Shown here piece after piece: positions 34,741 to 47,870 of a stretch of DNA of 64,000 nt. Both the position numbers and the translations under genes were made by a program. How positions within the stretch are numbered: the first letter of the stretch is position 1; each line of letters starts with the position of its first letter. A model generated the notes under the pieces. The model worked only from the letters and a program-made list of their open reading frames with translations. It was not told the origin of the DNA and ran no database searches. Source of the DNA: Embiotoca jacksoni (taxonomy: Eukaryota; Chordata; Actinopteri; Embiotocidae); assembly GCA_022577435.1 (NCBI GenBank), contig JAKOON010000027.1, forward strand, positions 6,010,800-6,074,799, written 5' to 3'.

Positions 34741-37700
34741 GCTTTGCAGCTGCAGTGAAAAGAAAAGCCAAGCCAAGTGCATAGTCAATGAAGACACTGT
34801 GTTGAAGCCTCCATGCTGTGCCGCAGTGTCCTGTAATGTGTCCAGGCAGGACACCGGAGGAATGTGAAGGCAGCAGAACAGAGACACTGACTGCAGCTGG
34901 GAGAGAGGGAGCAGAAGGTCCAGGTCAATAATATTTCCTGGAGCGATTAATAAACCCTGACTTGTCGAGCCCCAGCTCTGTGGGGAAGACTGATGAGAGA
35001 ATTCTAATGAGAGAAGAGAGGAGGAGCGCCACCCCACCCCCACCCCTTGTCCTGCTTTACCCCCCCCCCCCATCCCCCCTCCCACCTTTATGGTTTTCTC
35101 TGCAAATGTCACAAGCTCTGATGAGGGGGAGGATATTGAGCTGAGTTTGTACAGTGTTTGAATCCTTAGGGAAGGGTAGTGTGGGGTGTTTTTGTGATGT
35201 GGAAATATATTTGTGGCACCATTTGGGACTTTCCACTACAGAAGCTACTCTGAATTATGCGTGGCCTGTTTAGGTCTGTTTGTTTGTGTATGCGATAGCT
35301 CCACAGGGACAGCCAGCAGAGTGCTCTCAGCTAGCCCTCAGGCTAAATCGTGTGGTTAAGTGTTGCTGTTTCTTGGAAGCGTCTCCCTGTTCTTGGCTCC
35401 CTTCTTCCTCCCCGTCACCTCTGGAGATGTCACCCTGTCATGTTACCGCATCCAACCTCCCGTGTGGCTCAACTACTCCTGCGGAACCGCAGTACTGTTC
35501 AATTCCCGCTTCCCAGCTTTTCTCATCTTGTCACTGCAGTGATGTCGTGCCTGACCTGTTTAGCAAGAGATCAGCATTTCCATTTCCTCTGTCTTTGTGG
35601 GGAATCATCCCTCACACAACTACAAATAACTCTGCCTCCAATTAGTCTGGGTATCTAATGTCTTTTTCGCTATTTGTCCTCACTCAGCACAAACCAGCCC
35701 AGACCACAAGTCTCAAATTAGACTTTTAGTATTACACATCATTTAGCTTGGGTCAGACTCTGGTCAAACAGCTATCATCACATTGTGCATGCGCTCATCT
35801 GTGTATTGTCCCGTCTCCATTTAGCACTCAGCAGCTAGTCACCAACCATTAACCATAATGAAAATAGGTCATGGGAGATGACAGCTCGGGGCAAGTTCTG
35901 AGGCGTTCCTTTTTCTGGTAGGAGACATTTGGAAGTAGCTTCGGGGAAGGGTATTGTCTTGGCCAGCGAGATAGCCGGTTATTTCAGTGGTATGTGTGAC
36001 CCGTTACCCAAGCATAGAGCTGGCTGTGTGACATGGTGGGTAAGAGTCATCCTGGGCCACAGAAAGGGAGGCCTCAGCTGTGACTGCGACTTTTATATCA
36101 CATTCAGTCTCTTATATAAAGATTCCCAACACAAACCACTGCAAACTTATGAGGACACTTTGTACACACTAAATTTTTATTGAATAGACTACATTTAAAG
36201 ACAATCTAAATAACATCCACAGGCCTGTGTGAAAGCTTCAAATAAATGAACTAAACTAAATGAAGACTGTCAATTTTCTCCCCTTTCACAAGGAATCTCT
36301 TGTATTTTCAATAATCCTGTTGCTGATTGCAACCATATCACCCAGTCCTGCTTCTCCTGTCATACTGTACATGTCAACACCTCAGCCACTGTTGTTCTTT
36401 CACAGAGACCTCCAGCACCCGGTTTGCACTGTGAGTCACAGCTCTGTCTCCTCTGTTCACAACCTGCCTCCTCTGAATACCTGCACACCTCACAGCACGT
36501 ACACAAAAATGTGGACACGCACGCACGCACAGATATCAGCATGTCACATTACACAAAGGAGGCAACAGAGAACAAAAAGCGGGCCACGGCGAGGCTTGTT
36601 TTTACTTCTTTATCCTCGCTCCAAACATGAAAAAAGGCAATGTGGGAACTCTGACTCATGGTGGATCTACTCCCAAATCAAAAGGCTGATAAATGTTTCT
36701 CCCAGATAGCGTTTTGTTTTGGAGGAAGAGCTATTCCTCTCTGTGGACTCGTGTTTTCCTTGTGGCTTCCCTGCTCTGTCATTCTTTCAGTCTGGGTTTT
36801 AAAAAAAAACAACACATAAGTGACATAATGATAGCCTTGCAGCTCTTTACCATTGTCTCCCTAATGAGCCCTAGGAACCTAACCATCAGAAAGGACAAGC
36901 TTGTTACAATTAGAAGATAAGACAGAGAAATTGGCTGTCTTTGCCTCTGACAGGAAACGCGGTGTTCCCTGCGCTGTCAGTTCCACTGAACGCGGTTTGT
37001 CTGGGCACAGAGTCTCTCTGTCCCTTCAGATACATCAGATGGGGAATTCAGAAAATGGGTTGTGGGTGTGGGGGCGATGTGACAGGGTGAGCTAGCAGGA
37101 GGTACATTGTGTCCTCAGAGCAAAAAGATGTCAGACTGTTTACCCTTTCGGCCACAAGGTTTGTATAACTGAAACCTGCAAGATGGCTTATTAGAGGAAA
37201 AACAAGCAGTAACTCTGAGCCCTGTGGATTTTCTCACTCACTGCAGTGTTCAAAACATGTTTGCACCCTTTTTGTTCCTGCCCCCCCCCAAAAAAAATCA
37301 TTAACTATATAGTGTATGTTATGTTTATAATGTATAATTAAATACGGATTATTTTACGTTATATATTGTTTAGCTAACAAACACTTTTTCTCTGTTTCTG
37401 TAATGACAGTGTCATTAATACAGTGCAATTAAGTCGTTAACTCTAAAGCTGTTGTAGAAAAATGAAGTTACTTTGTCCTGTGCATGTATGGTTTTGGATT
37501 ATAACATCAGTGCAAAGTATTGCTAGCAGGGCCCTCCTCCACCATAATTTAATGTTTAATATACGCATTCTTGTAAGAATTACAACTTAAAGGTTATCAG
37601 ATGGCTTTCTTTTTCCGGCCACTCCCTCATGCTGTGGTTGAGCGTGTAATAATGCAGATGTGTAAAATGTAAGTTATGTAGGTTTTGTGTATTGTTACAG

Positions 37701-39674
37701 TATGTGTGTTGTCACTGCACAGTAGTACAGGTTCAAAATGTATTAATCGGTCATATTGTACAAATTTGCAAAGCTTCAATAAATTACTGAAATCATTAAA
37801 AGTGTTTTGAAGTGCATTGTGGGAAGTAGTATCCAATGTTTTTGTAGCTTGACCCATTTTATGGACTAAAAAGTCAGGACAGGTCAGCCTCTACTGCATC
37901 GATATTATTTTCTAAATTTGTGAGTTTCCCAGCTTTACTGAAATGCAATACCAAATCATTGAGGCTCTCTTTGAATTTCAGTGTTAAGTTATCTCATGTA
38001 GAATATCATGAAACCCTCTTAAAGAAAACAATAAGGTGACGTTTTTAATTATTACGTTTTGACCACGGACCAAGTTCAACAAGTACATGCTTTCGATTTG
38101 AGTATGTTGGCCTCGTACCACGTCTCTGTGCTCTCAGCCTTTGGGGAGCTGCAGTGCATAAACCTGGGCCGGGTTAGCTATTTAAAGGACAGTGCACTAC
38201 ATTCACAGCCTTGACTGAGGAAATGGTGCTAGAGTGTCCATCTGTTCACACAGATGTGCAAACGCTCCCCATGCAATGTAACCTAGTTGGACAAGGTGTT
38301 ATTGCTGCTCTTACAAAACGTATTCATCCAATCCTGCTGATTCTGCTTTGAAGATGACCTCCACAATAATCTGAATTCAAATGTATCACAATGTATGGAA
38401 ATATTTGTAATAACACAAAATGTGGGGGTGTATGTAGTTGCTGTGTGGCTAATGTTGAGCTAGCATTGAGCAAATAGCTGAAAGGCACTGGTTACTTGTT
38501 CAACCCCAATATCTTTCTATTTCCACGAGCATTCATTACATTGGATGTGATATGTGGGCGTGGAGGCTTTAGGTAATGGTGCAGTGAGAATATGTAACTA
38601 ATTACTTTTAAAAACTAATAATGTAATTACTTTTTGAGCAAGTAATTTGTAAAACGTATTTGAGTCCCTTTTTCAAGTTCCTTAATAAACACCGGCCAGA
38701 ATCACCTTGACCATTTAGTGCCGAATGTTTGTTAAACATCTATCAAGTTCATGAGATGAATATTGATCTGCTGTCTGAACAGTCTGCATTTAATTGAAAA
38801 TCCAGGTATTAAAGATTACTATTCATATCATCAGAAGTAGTTTACTTCTGTGTGACGCTCTGCAGCATCTCACTTTAACACTATCTGTATCAGCAGCAAC
38901 AACTCTACCTCTGCAGCACTGCTCTCTTCCCAATGTGGATTCCTCTCCTCCTGTGCTCCCAGCATTGTCATTAATCAATTCCTGCCTCCTTCCCAGGGCG
39001 CCCAGACGCTGTGGCAGTGGTAATGACCTTGGAGACACGCTGGCTCCGCTCCGCAGTGTCAGCCTTCCACCTCTATGGGAACAATTGAAGCATCTCCCAT
39101 GGAGATCTGAGTTGCACGTATGAGAAAACGCATGCGCTTCTGTACTTTCTGCAGTTGGTATGCATGAATCAGGAGATAAACATGTAGTGGTTAAAATAAC
39201 AGAGAAAAACCCTTGTTAGCTAATGCCAGGAAGAAGAAAAAAAAAGCTGTAGTTGGTTGCCAGGTTTGGGCCATAATATCCTGTTGACTGAGATATGGTG
39301 GCTACTGGGTCTGTCTGACCCTGAAAGCACTGCCATTAGAGCAGTCCTCACTGAAATGAAGAGCTTTTATCTACAGCATATTAGTTACAAATAACACAGT
39401 GCAAGATGAGAGGTGATTATTAATAATCCTCTTAAAACCATTCCAGCCATGACTGTAACATTTGGGAACAGCTCTCATTTAGCATGTAACTTAATGTCTG
39501 CAGCGTTTATAACATTTACAAACTACCGCCACACTCTGGTGAGGCGTGCAAACCGAGAGCGTAATTGGTAGTAAATATTTACTCCAGTCTGATGTCTGCA
39601 CGAGCAGACACCACATCTGAGCTTACACTCAGTCTGCTTTTTTGAATCTCATTTATTCCGTGTGCTCACGCAGC

Positions 39675-39677
<3 letters not shown>

Positions 39678-39713
<36 letters not shown>
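39678..39713. repeat. (GT)n microsatellite
   Basis: GT alternation with CG variants at both ends. Confidence 0.95.
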
Positions 39714-39716
<3 letters not shown>

Positions 39717-41400
39717 CGTGAGAAACACACGCACACACAGTCACAGTTAATATTCTTCCAAGGAGCCAGTCGGTCTTTTAATCATTTCTGATCCACAGAT
39801 TTACATGCCGGCGAAAACACACCACATGCATACGTTTCTGCACCAAATCTGCTAACAATTGGCACGCGACACTACGCTGCCTGCCATGAAACACACACAG
39901 AGCCACAGGCACAACCACAAATGCACAAAACCCAGTCTAAGGATCCATGGGAAACACAGGACCTGTTTGAGGACCACCATGACAGAAATCATTATGCTAG
40001 TGGTCCATCATCCGCAACAAGTGTGCCTGTGTGAGGGGGTGGAGGGGCAATCTCCCTGTGAGGGTCTCATCATGTTTTCCAAGCCCCTTGTACCTCCCAG
40101 CCTGACAGCGTTGAACACCGCGGCATCCATCTTTCTTCCACCCCGACACTTCTGGGATTTACCTCCTCCCCTCTTTCAATTATTCGAGGCAGAGCAATTA
40201 TGGGCTGGAATCAGAGCCATCGATAGCCTGCGTAATGCGTGGCAGCTGGGCCGAAAATGACGAAATCGCCGTTGTGGCACTTCTCATTATCACCCAGCAC
40301 TCTGTGATTACAGCCACTCTGCTCTGAACAGGTATTAATGATACCTGATTTATCTACATAGACATCTAGAGCTCACATTACATCTTGTCAGTTTAATTCA
40401 TACTAAAATCTAAAATCATTAAGTTGTGGTTGTACACAGAGATACTTGTTGGCACACAGCATCTGCCTTTTGACTGCACTATCCAGACGACAATATGATT
40501 TCTTGGAGAAGCCATCATCTGTTGAGCTATTGTGGTCATGCGCCACTTTATCTGGACTCTTTGTAACAATGCAATCCTATGGATACCAGTTTGATTCGAC
40601 CGTGTGGTCACTTTTGAGTTGTTTTGATGCATTTAATAGTAGGAATTGATGCAGAAACACACTGTTAGCTATTCAGAAATCCCTCACTTTCTGATTTATG
40701 TCTCATGAATTGCCTGAATCAAGCAAACACATCAGAAATAAATCTAAAAGAATAAACAGAATTATGACTATTGGTCACATTATGAGGACATCACCTCTTT
40801 AACTGACCGTAAATGTGTTTTGAGATCATGTTTTTACCAAGTTTTATGGTCAATAAAAAGGATTAAACAAATGAAAATGTAGCTCTATGCAGAATCATAA
40901 CAGCTGACTCAGACCCCATCTGGGAGTCGGATTTTAGAGAGCATTACGGCCAACCAGACTGTCTCACCCAAGAATGTGCGGCTCATTTTTATGTCATGTT
41001 ATCCAGGCACTGAAATAACAGGCAATTGAGAAATCCTGTGGCACAAACAAAACCCACTTCAAATAAATTGCAGTGTCAGTGCCTGTAATGATGACACTCC
41101 ACTAAGCTTTTCTTCTGGCATGAGATTTACTTAACTGGGACTGAACAGAGACCTGGGGAAAAACATCCTCCAGAGAAAAAGGGGGAAGGGGAGGGGAACC
41201 CCATTTTCAAACACAGAAAGACGGATAACCGCACTCCTCTGAGATGTGCAGAGGACAGACGCGATCTATCCCCCCAAAAATATCCTTTCATTACCAGAAA
41301 GAAGGATGGGGAGGAGCGGGGAGGGCAGCGGTGGAGAAACAAGTGATAAGCACCGCTGCGGGAGAACAAAAAGCCACTTGATTTGAAAGGGAGAAAGAGA

Positions 41401-41448
41401 GAAGAGGAGGAGGAGGAGGAGGAGGAGGACGAGGAGAGGAGAGGAGAT
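41401..41448. repeat. (GGA)n purine-rich repeat
   Basis: GGA/GAG repeat with one GAC variant. The polyserine frame on the minus strand is its shadow. Confidence 0.93.
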
Positions 41449-41652
41449 GAGGGACCAGAAGGGATAAGTGAATGGCCCATGCTGCGAGGATGAGGAAACG
41501 GCCTCTGCTGCTCTGCAGAGATAGAGCAGCCATGTCAGCTCGGTGCAGAAAAAAAAAGAGTCTTCAAATAAGAGAAATTATGTGCGTGTCTCCTGGTTTG
41601 TGACATGTCTCCAGACTGTCTGCATTGGAAGTGAGATTTTACTGCCAGAGTT

Positions 41653-41678
41653 AAAAAAAAAAAAAAAAAAAAAAAAAA
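41653..41678. repeat. Poly-A tract, 26 bases
   Basis: Homopolymer with no recognisable retroposed sequence upstream of it. Confidence 0.93.
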
Positions 41679-42771
41679 CACCCCTTCACTGCGAGCGGGT
41701 ATTCATCTTCAGGAATAACAGTCCCTTTACGCTCTCTTATCACACACGTGGCAACAACCGGCTTGACAAACAAGTAAAAGAAATGTCTTTCTGTGGCATA
41801 GTCGAGATTCACAGAGGCGGTGCAGTGATTGCTGATTTAAACAGCAGCCTTCCTAGTGGGAGCAACTGGAAGTGGAAGCACAGTAATTATGTTACCCAAA
41901 CCTAAACCTAACACATTTTTCACAATCCTCTTTCGCACGATCACGGGGGCACATTGTGAACAGCACTTTGTTGATTAAGATTGTGTAACCCTGTTGTTCA
42001 GTCTCTGCCTGATTTGTACAGGAATATGAGTCATTCAGAGGGGCCTTGGGCACCATAGTGAGCGACATTGTCCTCCCTCCTGAGCAGGCCTGTTACACGG
42101 ATGAGAAAAGAGACACACTCACACAGTGAGCATACGGAGAGCAAATGACTAGCTTAAGTCAAAAGCCGCTTGGAGAGCTCACTTCCCTCTTGGAATATGG
42201 AAGTGCAACATCCAGTCCTCGTACACTGCTGACAATAGCTCTGCGAGACTGGCCGGTGTGCTGCTTTGGGGAAGACCCACCCTGTTGCTAATAGCTTCTG
42301 ACAGAGGCATGACAGGCCATCACAAATCATGGACATAGACATGAGATGGGGGAAGGAGGAGGAGGTGATGACATATTGGGTTTCACTAAATCTCAGCAAC
42401 AGACAAATATGCTCGACCTGCGGGCCACAGAGGTAACAGAAAGGTCAAAAACTCAGCTCTGCTTCTGTCTAATGGTTGAAATGAGAAAGAAAACTTAACC
42501 GAAGGGCTGAATCGAAATATTTGTCAGACAGACTGAGCTGACCTAAAGATGTTTGGGCATATTTTTGAAAATCATTTTCATCCACTACAGAATCTGTCTT
42601 TTCCAGGTTTGTGAAGAAACCTTGCCAACACTCCGACGCAGGTGACAATAAAAATCCTGTGTGCAAACACTTTGTGACCGAGGTGTGTTTCTTAGTGCTG
42701 AACATAAGTTTGAAGTTTGAGGAGATGCAGGTGATTGCAGCACTATAGAAAAATGAAAGGGGGGGGAAATA

Positions 42772-43033
42772 AACTCTGACAAAAGCAGAAAGGACAAAAC
42801 CACCTTGCAAAAAGAGAAAGAAATGTCCTTGCTATTATGAAAACATTTCAAAAATTCATTGGAAACACCAAAATATCCTCCTATCTTCCTCATTCGACTG
42901 AACTCTCTGACAAAAGCAGAAAGGACAAAACCACCTTGCAAAAAGAGAAAGAAATGTCCTTGCTATTATGAAAACATTTCAAAAATTCATTGGAAACACC
43001 AAAATATCCTCCTCTTATCTTCCTCATTCGACT
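42772..43033. repeat. Near-perfect tandem duplication, unit about 131 bp
   Basis: Two adjacent copies (42772-42900 and 42901-43033) differ only by a 2-base CT insertion at the start and a 3-base change near the end (CTCCTATC versus CTCCTCTTATC). Both contain GCAGAAAGGACAAAACCACC. No coding frame is shared convincingly. Confidence 0.95.
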
Positions 43034-43132
43034 GAACTCAGTGAGAGCGTCAGATTCTCCACAGTTGACATTTGCGATGTGCGATCTGGGTCACGCTCCT
43101 AATAAACGCTACTGTATCTGCACATAGTTCCT

Positions 43133-43134
<2 letters not shown>

Positions 43135-43189
<55 letters not shown>
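43135..43189. repeat. (GT)n microsatellite, 55 bp
   Basis: Uninterrupted GT, followed by a degenerate GT-rich stretch to about 43235. Confidence 0.97.
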
Positions 43190-43191
<2 letters not shown>

Positions 43192-44534
43192 GACTTCACG
43201 CGTGTGTGTGCCTGTGTTTATGTGCGTGTGTGTTTCTGCAGTGTAAGCACATGCTGTCCTCCATCTGCTGTTTGATAGAGACTGTTTCCTTTCCTGTGCA
43301 GCCAGCCAACCAGCCAGCCTTCCTGTAGCGCTCCGCTCCAGAGGGGAAATGGGAGCAAGACAGCCACACACTCCTGACAAACACCGTGGATAAGATACGT
43401 ACACATGCGGACGCAGACACAGCTGGACGGACAATGACTTAACTTCGCTTTTTGACAAAGATGTGCACGCAGATAATCTCCTCTCGTTTCTCTTTCCTTC
43501 CGTCTTAAAACTCCAGGTCTTGTTTTCCATTCATCAAAAGTAGAGTCCCTTTGTCCTTATTTTATCATGGCCGCATACCTCCACATGCCATTAAACACCT
43601 CGGGGCGACTAAAATATTTGAATTGCACAACAATGAAGGGGATTATTAGATAGGCGAAAAATCCAAAGCATGCTACAAAATCTTTAAACATGACAGTTTA
43701 GTAAAATGCCTATTAGTCACAGGAAAATGAATCTGTACTTACACATACAAACCATGTGTGTGAATGTATAATTTGACAGAGGCACACCATTTAATTGCAG
43801 CCTCAGTGACCTCAGCCGATGGTGGAGACTACAAATTGAAATTGCACTCGCTGCTTTGCCTGGAATCACTACCATTTCTGTCTGCTTCAGTTCTATCAGC
43901 GCGTCTCAAACAGCCTGTGAATCTACAGTTTTAATATGCTGGCCTCTTAAATGTCACAACATGCTCTTAAGAGTTAAAATCTGAGGTTCATAAATCCTAA
44001 GCTTTGCCTTTTTTAAAAAATTTTTTATAGCATCTAACCATCAAATCTACCCAGCAGAAGATATTTAACAGGTTTCACATGCGAGTACAAAGTACAAAGC
44101 CAAAAGTGACTTTTACGTTTCCTTCACAGGCTCACAGCCACAAATGAACACGACCCATACCGTTTTTATGGTTTTACTACAGCGCACTACACTGTGCAGG
44201 ACTCTGTTTTCACTACTGCTTTACACCACTGTTCCACTTCCTGTTTCTGGGCACTTTTTTTTACCAGTTGACACAGACTGCGAGCCGGAGACATTGGCAT
44301 CCAGATTGAGGAAGTCACTGACTGGCCAACAATGTGCAGTAAACTTGTGATAAAAAAAACAAAACTCCATCAATATACAGAGAAATTGAACAGGCCCAGG
44401 GCCGATCTAAAGGAGTGAAGTCCTCGAAAAGATCCCCAAAGACTGATCTCACGCGTAAACACATATAAATCAGCTGTGCAGTTTGTAGATGCAGGCAGTG
44501 TTGTGTATGCAGAGGTCACAGTGTGCCGACTCAC

Positions 44535-44655
44535 CTGGATAAGTGTTGATTCAATGCGTGCCGATTCTCAGATCCATAATAGTTGGTCACATGGTTCTGA
44601 CCGAGTCCAGTGGTCACATTGTTGTCATCGTCTTCAGTGACAAGTTGGACAGAAG
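44535..44655 (-). other. ptpre: Candidate 5' untranslated exon of ptpre
   Basis: On the minus strand a C-rich tract ending CCGCCTCCAG precedes the block, and CAG followed by GTGAGTCG ends it. Spliced to the acceptor at 33410 it would place a TGA in frame upstream of the ptpre ATG, so it would be leader only. It contains two ATGTGA start-stop frames. Alternatively it is part of a first exon with a GC-rich promoter, or of another transcript. Confidence 0.35.
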
Positions 44656-45224
44656 CTGGAGGCGGGGGGTGTGGTGGGGGGCGGGGGGTGGTGAGGTCTG
44701 CTCTCACAGCCCAGTGAGGAGACACAATCCTTGGACCAGCTGTGGGTCTCAGCACTCTACTTCCAGCCGTTTATGAAGCAGCAGCCACCGCTGGAAGTCT
44801 TAAAGGGATGCTCACCACCTTTAGTTTAACAGAGTGAGAAGGATGGAGAACATTTTAGACAATTAACACAAGAAAGATGGAGAGACAGATAAGGAGAGGC
44901 TGGTAGATGGGGAAGGTTTGATGCAGTTCCTGTTTTGAGCAGAAATGGTGTGAAGCCAGCAGCACAGTGCAAGACTCAAGAGTAGAGGACAGCTTCCCCA
45001 AAGGAGGAGGCTGTACGATAATAAGCAGACCCTGGACTTTAGAGTCACCCTTCATGCATAATGATGCTGGTTAGCTATCAGGGAAATTCAGAAGGTAGTA
45101 CGGGCATATTTCTCATGAGAAAAGGAATAGTGAAGGTGGCACAAAGTCAAAGAAAGTGCCCAAGGGTGGCTACACATAATGCAGCCATGTTGAGGAAAAG
45201 ACTTCCATAAGTTCATTGAGTTCA

Positions 45225-45256
45225 TTTTTTTTTTTTTTTTTGGGGGGGGGGGGGGG
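45225..45256. repeat. Poly-T directly followed by poly-G
   Basis: 17 T then 15 G with no base between. Confidence 0.95.
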
Positions 45257-46117
45257 TAGCAGCATTTTGCAGAATGCCTATAATGCAAATTATTCCTCCA
45301 AATCAGGCAAACACCCGCTCTCAGCGTACATTAGTACCCGGGCTAACCACATTTACTCACTAAAAAATTTAGGTTCCCCTGATTTCTAAATGTGCCAGAT
45401 TTAGAGCAGAGTTTTACATTAAGAGCCCCCTCCCTGTTTGTGTGAGAAAATAATAGCACTGCTGTAGTAGAGATAGCAGTTTGGTGCCATCTAATATATG
45501 ATCCCTCCCTTACCCATGGGAGACCTGAAAGGAGGGTATGGGGGAGGGATGGGAGGGAGGGAGGGGGGGGGGGTAGGAGCACAATTTATGTACCTGAGAA
45601 CACTGAGCAGCCAAAGGAATCTGAGAGGTTTTGTTATGAAACCTTAAAGTTTCACCTTCAGCTGTAGGATTCTGGGTTAAAACTTTAATAGGCAGATTCA
45701 ATTCTTAAAAAATATTGTTTCTAAAAGTGTAACAACTCAGAATTACTTGTTCATACTTGTTCAAGTCTATTTTTGGAGATACAAGGTTTTCACTTGACAG
45801 CGATGGGGAGCATGCCGAGCGGTTGCTATGGTGACTCCTTCTTCTAGCCGAGTTAAAAATGGGTGTGGGGGGTTCTCTCACACTCTTTACTTTTTCTTAT
45901 TTTCGAGGCTGTAACGATAAACTATTGGACATATCTCCCACAGCCCTCCCCATCTCCACCCCTTCCCCACTGGAACTCGATGAAAACAGGCAGTCAGCAT
46001 TTGCTCTACAACATCCCGGTAAATGAGATGTCATGCTCGAGGATTCCCATAATAGTCAAATAAAGGCTCTTGCTAGAATCTACACTCAGGCAGGATAGAT
46101 TGGAATAGAGAATATGT

Positions 46118-46141
46118 AAAAAAAAAAAAAAAAAAAAAAAA
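46118..46141. repeat. Poly-A tract, 24 bases
   Basis: Homopolymer with no associated element recognised. Confidence 0.93.
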
Positions 46142-47708
46142 GATCATATTGTAAATCCTGCATGATATCATTTTTAGATTTACACTCAAGTTCCTGGAAA
46201 GCATTGTGAAAGAGTATTTCAAATCAGAGATAATCTCAAAGTTCATAAATAAATAATACGAGGTCTGACAGTGTGGAGTCAGATCAAGCAAACTGTTGAA
46301 TAATAGAAGAACCTTCCTGTAATGCAATCAAATGTAGAGCAACGCTCGACGACAGAGGAAAAGACGGCAACACATGAAAGCTGCTGAACGCAGAATACAA
46401 TTTGTATGTGTAAAATATAGTTATGTTCATTCTGAGTGGAACGAGTTGACGTCCATCTAAAAACTTAATGTCTGATCAAATATTTAACGTAAAACCGTAC
46501 TGGACAGGTTAGAGAAGAACAAAGCTGTGGGAGGTGGAAGAACAAATAACATCTACCAGGCTTCCCAGGTTATGTCCGTATAATGAACTGACTTACTCAA
46601 TCAAGAATACCCACCTTAACTCTCCTTCTTACACACTTTGACTATCTTTAACTAAACAAAATAACCATTTCCATATTTTTCTGTTCAACAACAAACCCTC
46701 ATGTTGATTTCAGAGTCTATTAGAAGGGAAGAGGGAGCACTGTCACCAGCATGGTGAACAAGGCAGCCCAGGGTGACTGTCTACAGCTATCAGTGTATCA
46801 CTTCCTCACGGTTATACACCAATTCCCAAAGTACATGCGATAAACACCACATAAATATGGGTGTTAGTCCTACAACATTCAGTTTGTGAAATCATATTTG
46901 ACTTGGCAGCCGAAATGTACTCGGGTCAGCAAAGAAAGAAAATATTAGTTGCGCTTCTCTGATGAGGCATCCTTTATAAGTTGTAAGGAATGGCTAACAA
47001 AGCATTTGCTGTTTACACAAATGGGCAATGATTTCTAAGATTTTAAAAAAAAAAGTCATACTGGTAGCCTTATTTGTGATTATCACGAGGCCTTGCATAA
47101 ATGTACAGAGAAGAGAGAAACAAGGAAGAAAATTGTGGGCAATATAAAAAAAAGTCCAACGTATTTTTAGGTTGCACTAAACGCACAACACTGCACTATC
47201 TGTTGTCACAACACAACATGTTAGTAGCCAATAATACATGCAAAAACACCAAGATAACACATACGAGCAGCACAGAGAAATTAAAAATATCTAGCCCTGT
47301 ATCTGATCTCTGCTCTCCGACAAGCCAAGTCCATTTGTAAAAATAGCAACTTCATAAAATAAAGCGGTCTTTGGGTGTACGATCGTTCTGAGTTTCATGT
47401 ATTGTGCAAGCGCAACATATCAGACTTCTGTAGGCGAAGGATTTATAGCACAGACTCAAAAACAGAGTGTCACCAAAGTTCCCCCGACAAGCCCCTAACC
47501 GAAGCTCAAATAGTACCAAGGTGACAAATACCAGCTCGACAGGCACCGAATACACCAAAATGCATGCAAACAGACACACACACTTGCCTGTCTTTGGCTC
47601 ATCCACCTCTCCAGAGTTGTGGTCAATCAGATTAGAGGATCATACCGAGATCTCCAAGTGTACTAACACAAATCCATTTATAGAGATAAGCTTTTATGGC
47701 AACTGCTG

Positions 47709-47709
<1 letters not shown>

Positions 47710-47777
<68 letters not shown>
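47710..47777. repeat. (CA)n microsatellite, 68 bp
   Basis: Uninterrupted CA. The longest open frame of the window runs through it and is not a gene. Confidence 0.98.
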
Positions 47778-47779
<2 letters not shown>

Positions 47780-47833
47780 TCCAGAGTGAGGGAGGAGAAA
47801 TGTCACTTCACCCACTGGGTCGCTATCGGGCCC

Positions 47834-47870
47834 CAGCATCAGTCCAGCATCAGTCCAGCATCAGTCCAGC
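47834..47870. repeat. Three tandem copies of a 12-bp unit
   Basis: CAGCATCAGTCC is repeated three times without change. Confidence 0.9.

Larger units (their letters stand above)
33411..44534. other. Gene-free stretch, probable ptpre 5' intron
   Basis: No coding exon with domain evidence. It holds a 32-base G tract near 34708, C-rich runs near 35060, a GGA run at 41401-41448, GT arrays near 39678 and 43135, and a near-perfect 131-bp tandem duplication at 42772. If 44535-44655 is a leader exon, this is one 11-kb intron. Confidence 0.5.

Noticed and set aside
34639..35112. 157-codon minus-strand open frame
   Set aside because: It is kept open by the poly-G/GT tract (polyproline) and C-rich runs. 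No protein family is recognisable.
39859..40260. 133-codon plus-strand open frame
   Set aside because: Composition is non-specific, there is no domain, and there are no clear splice sites or neighbours.
41127..41533. Serine- and proline-rich minus-strand open frames
   Set aside because: They are shadows of the GGA repeat and purine-rich flanks.
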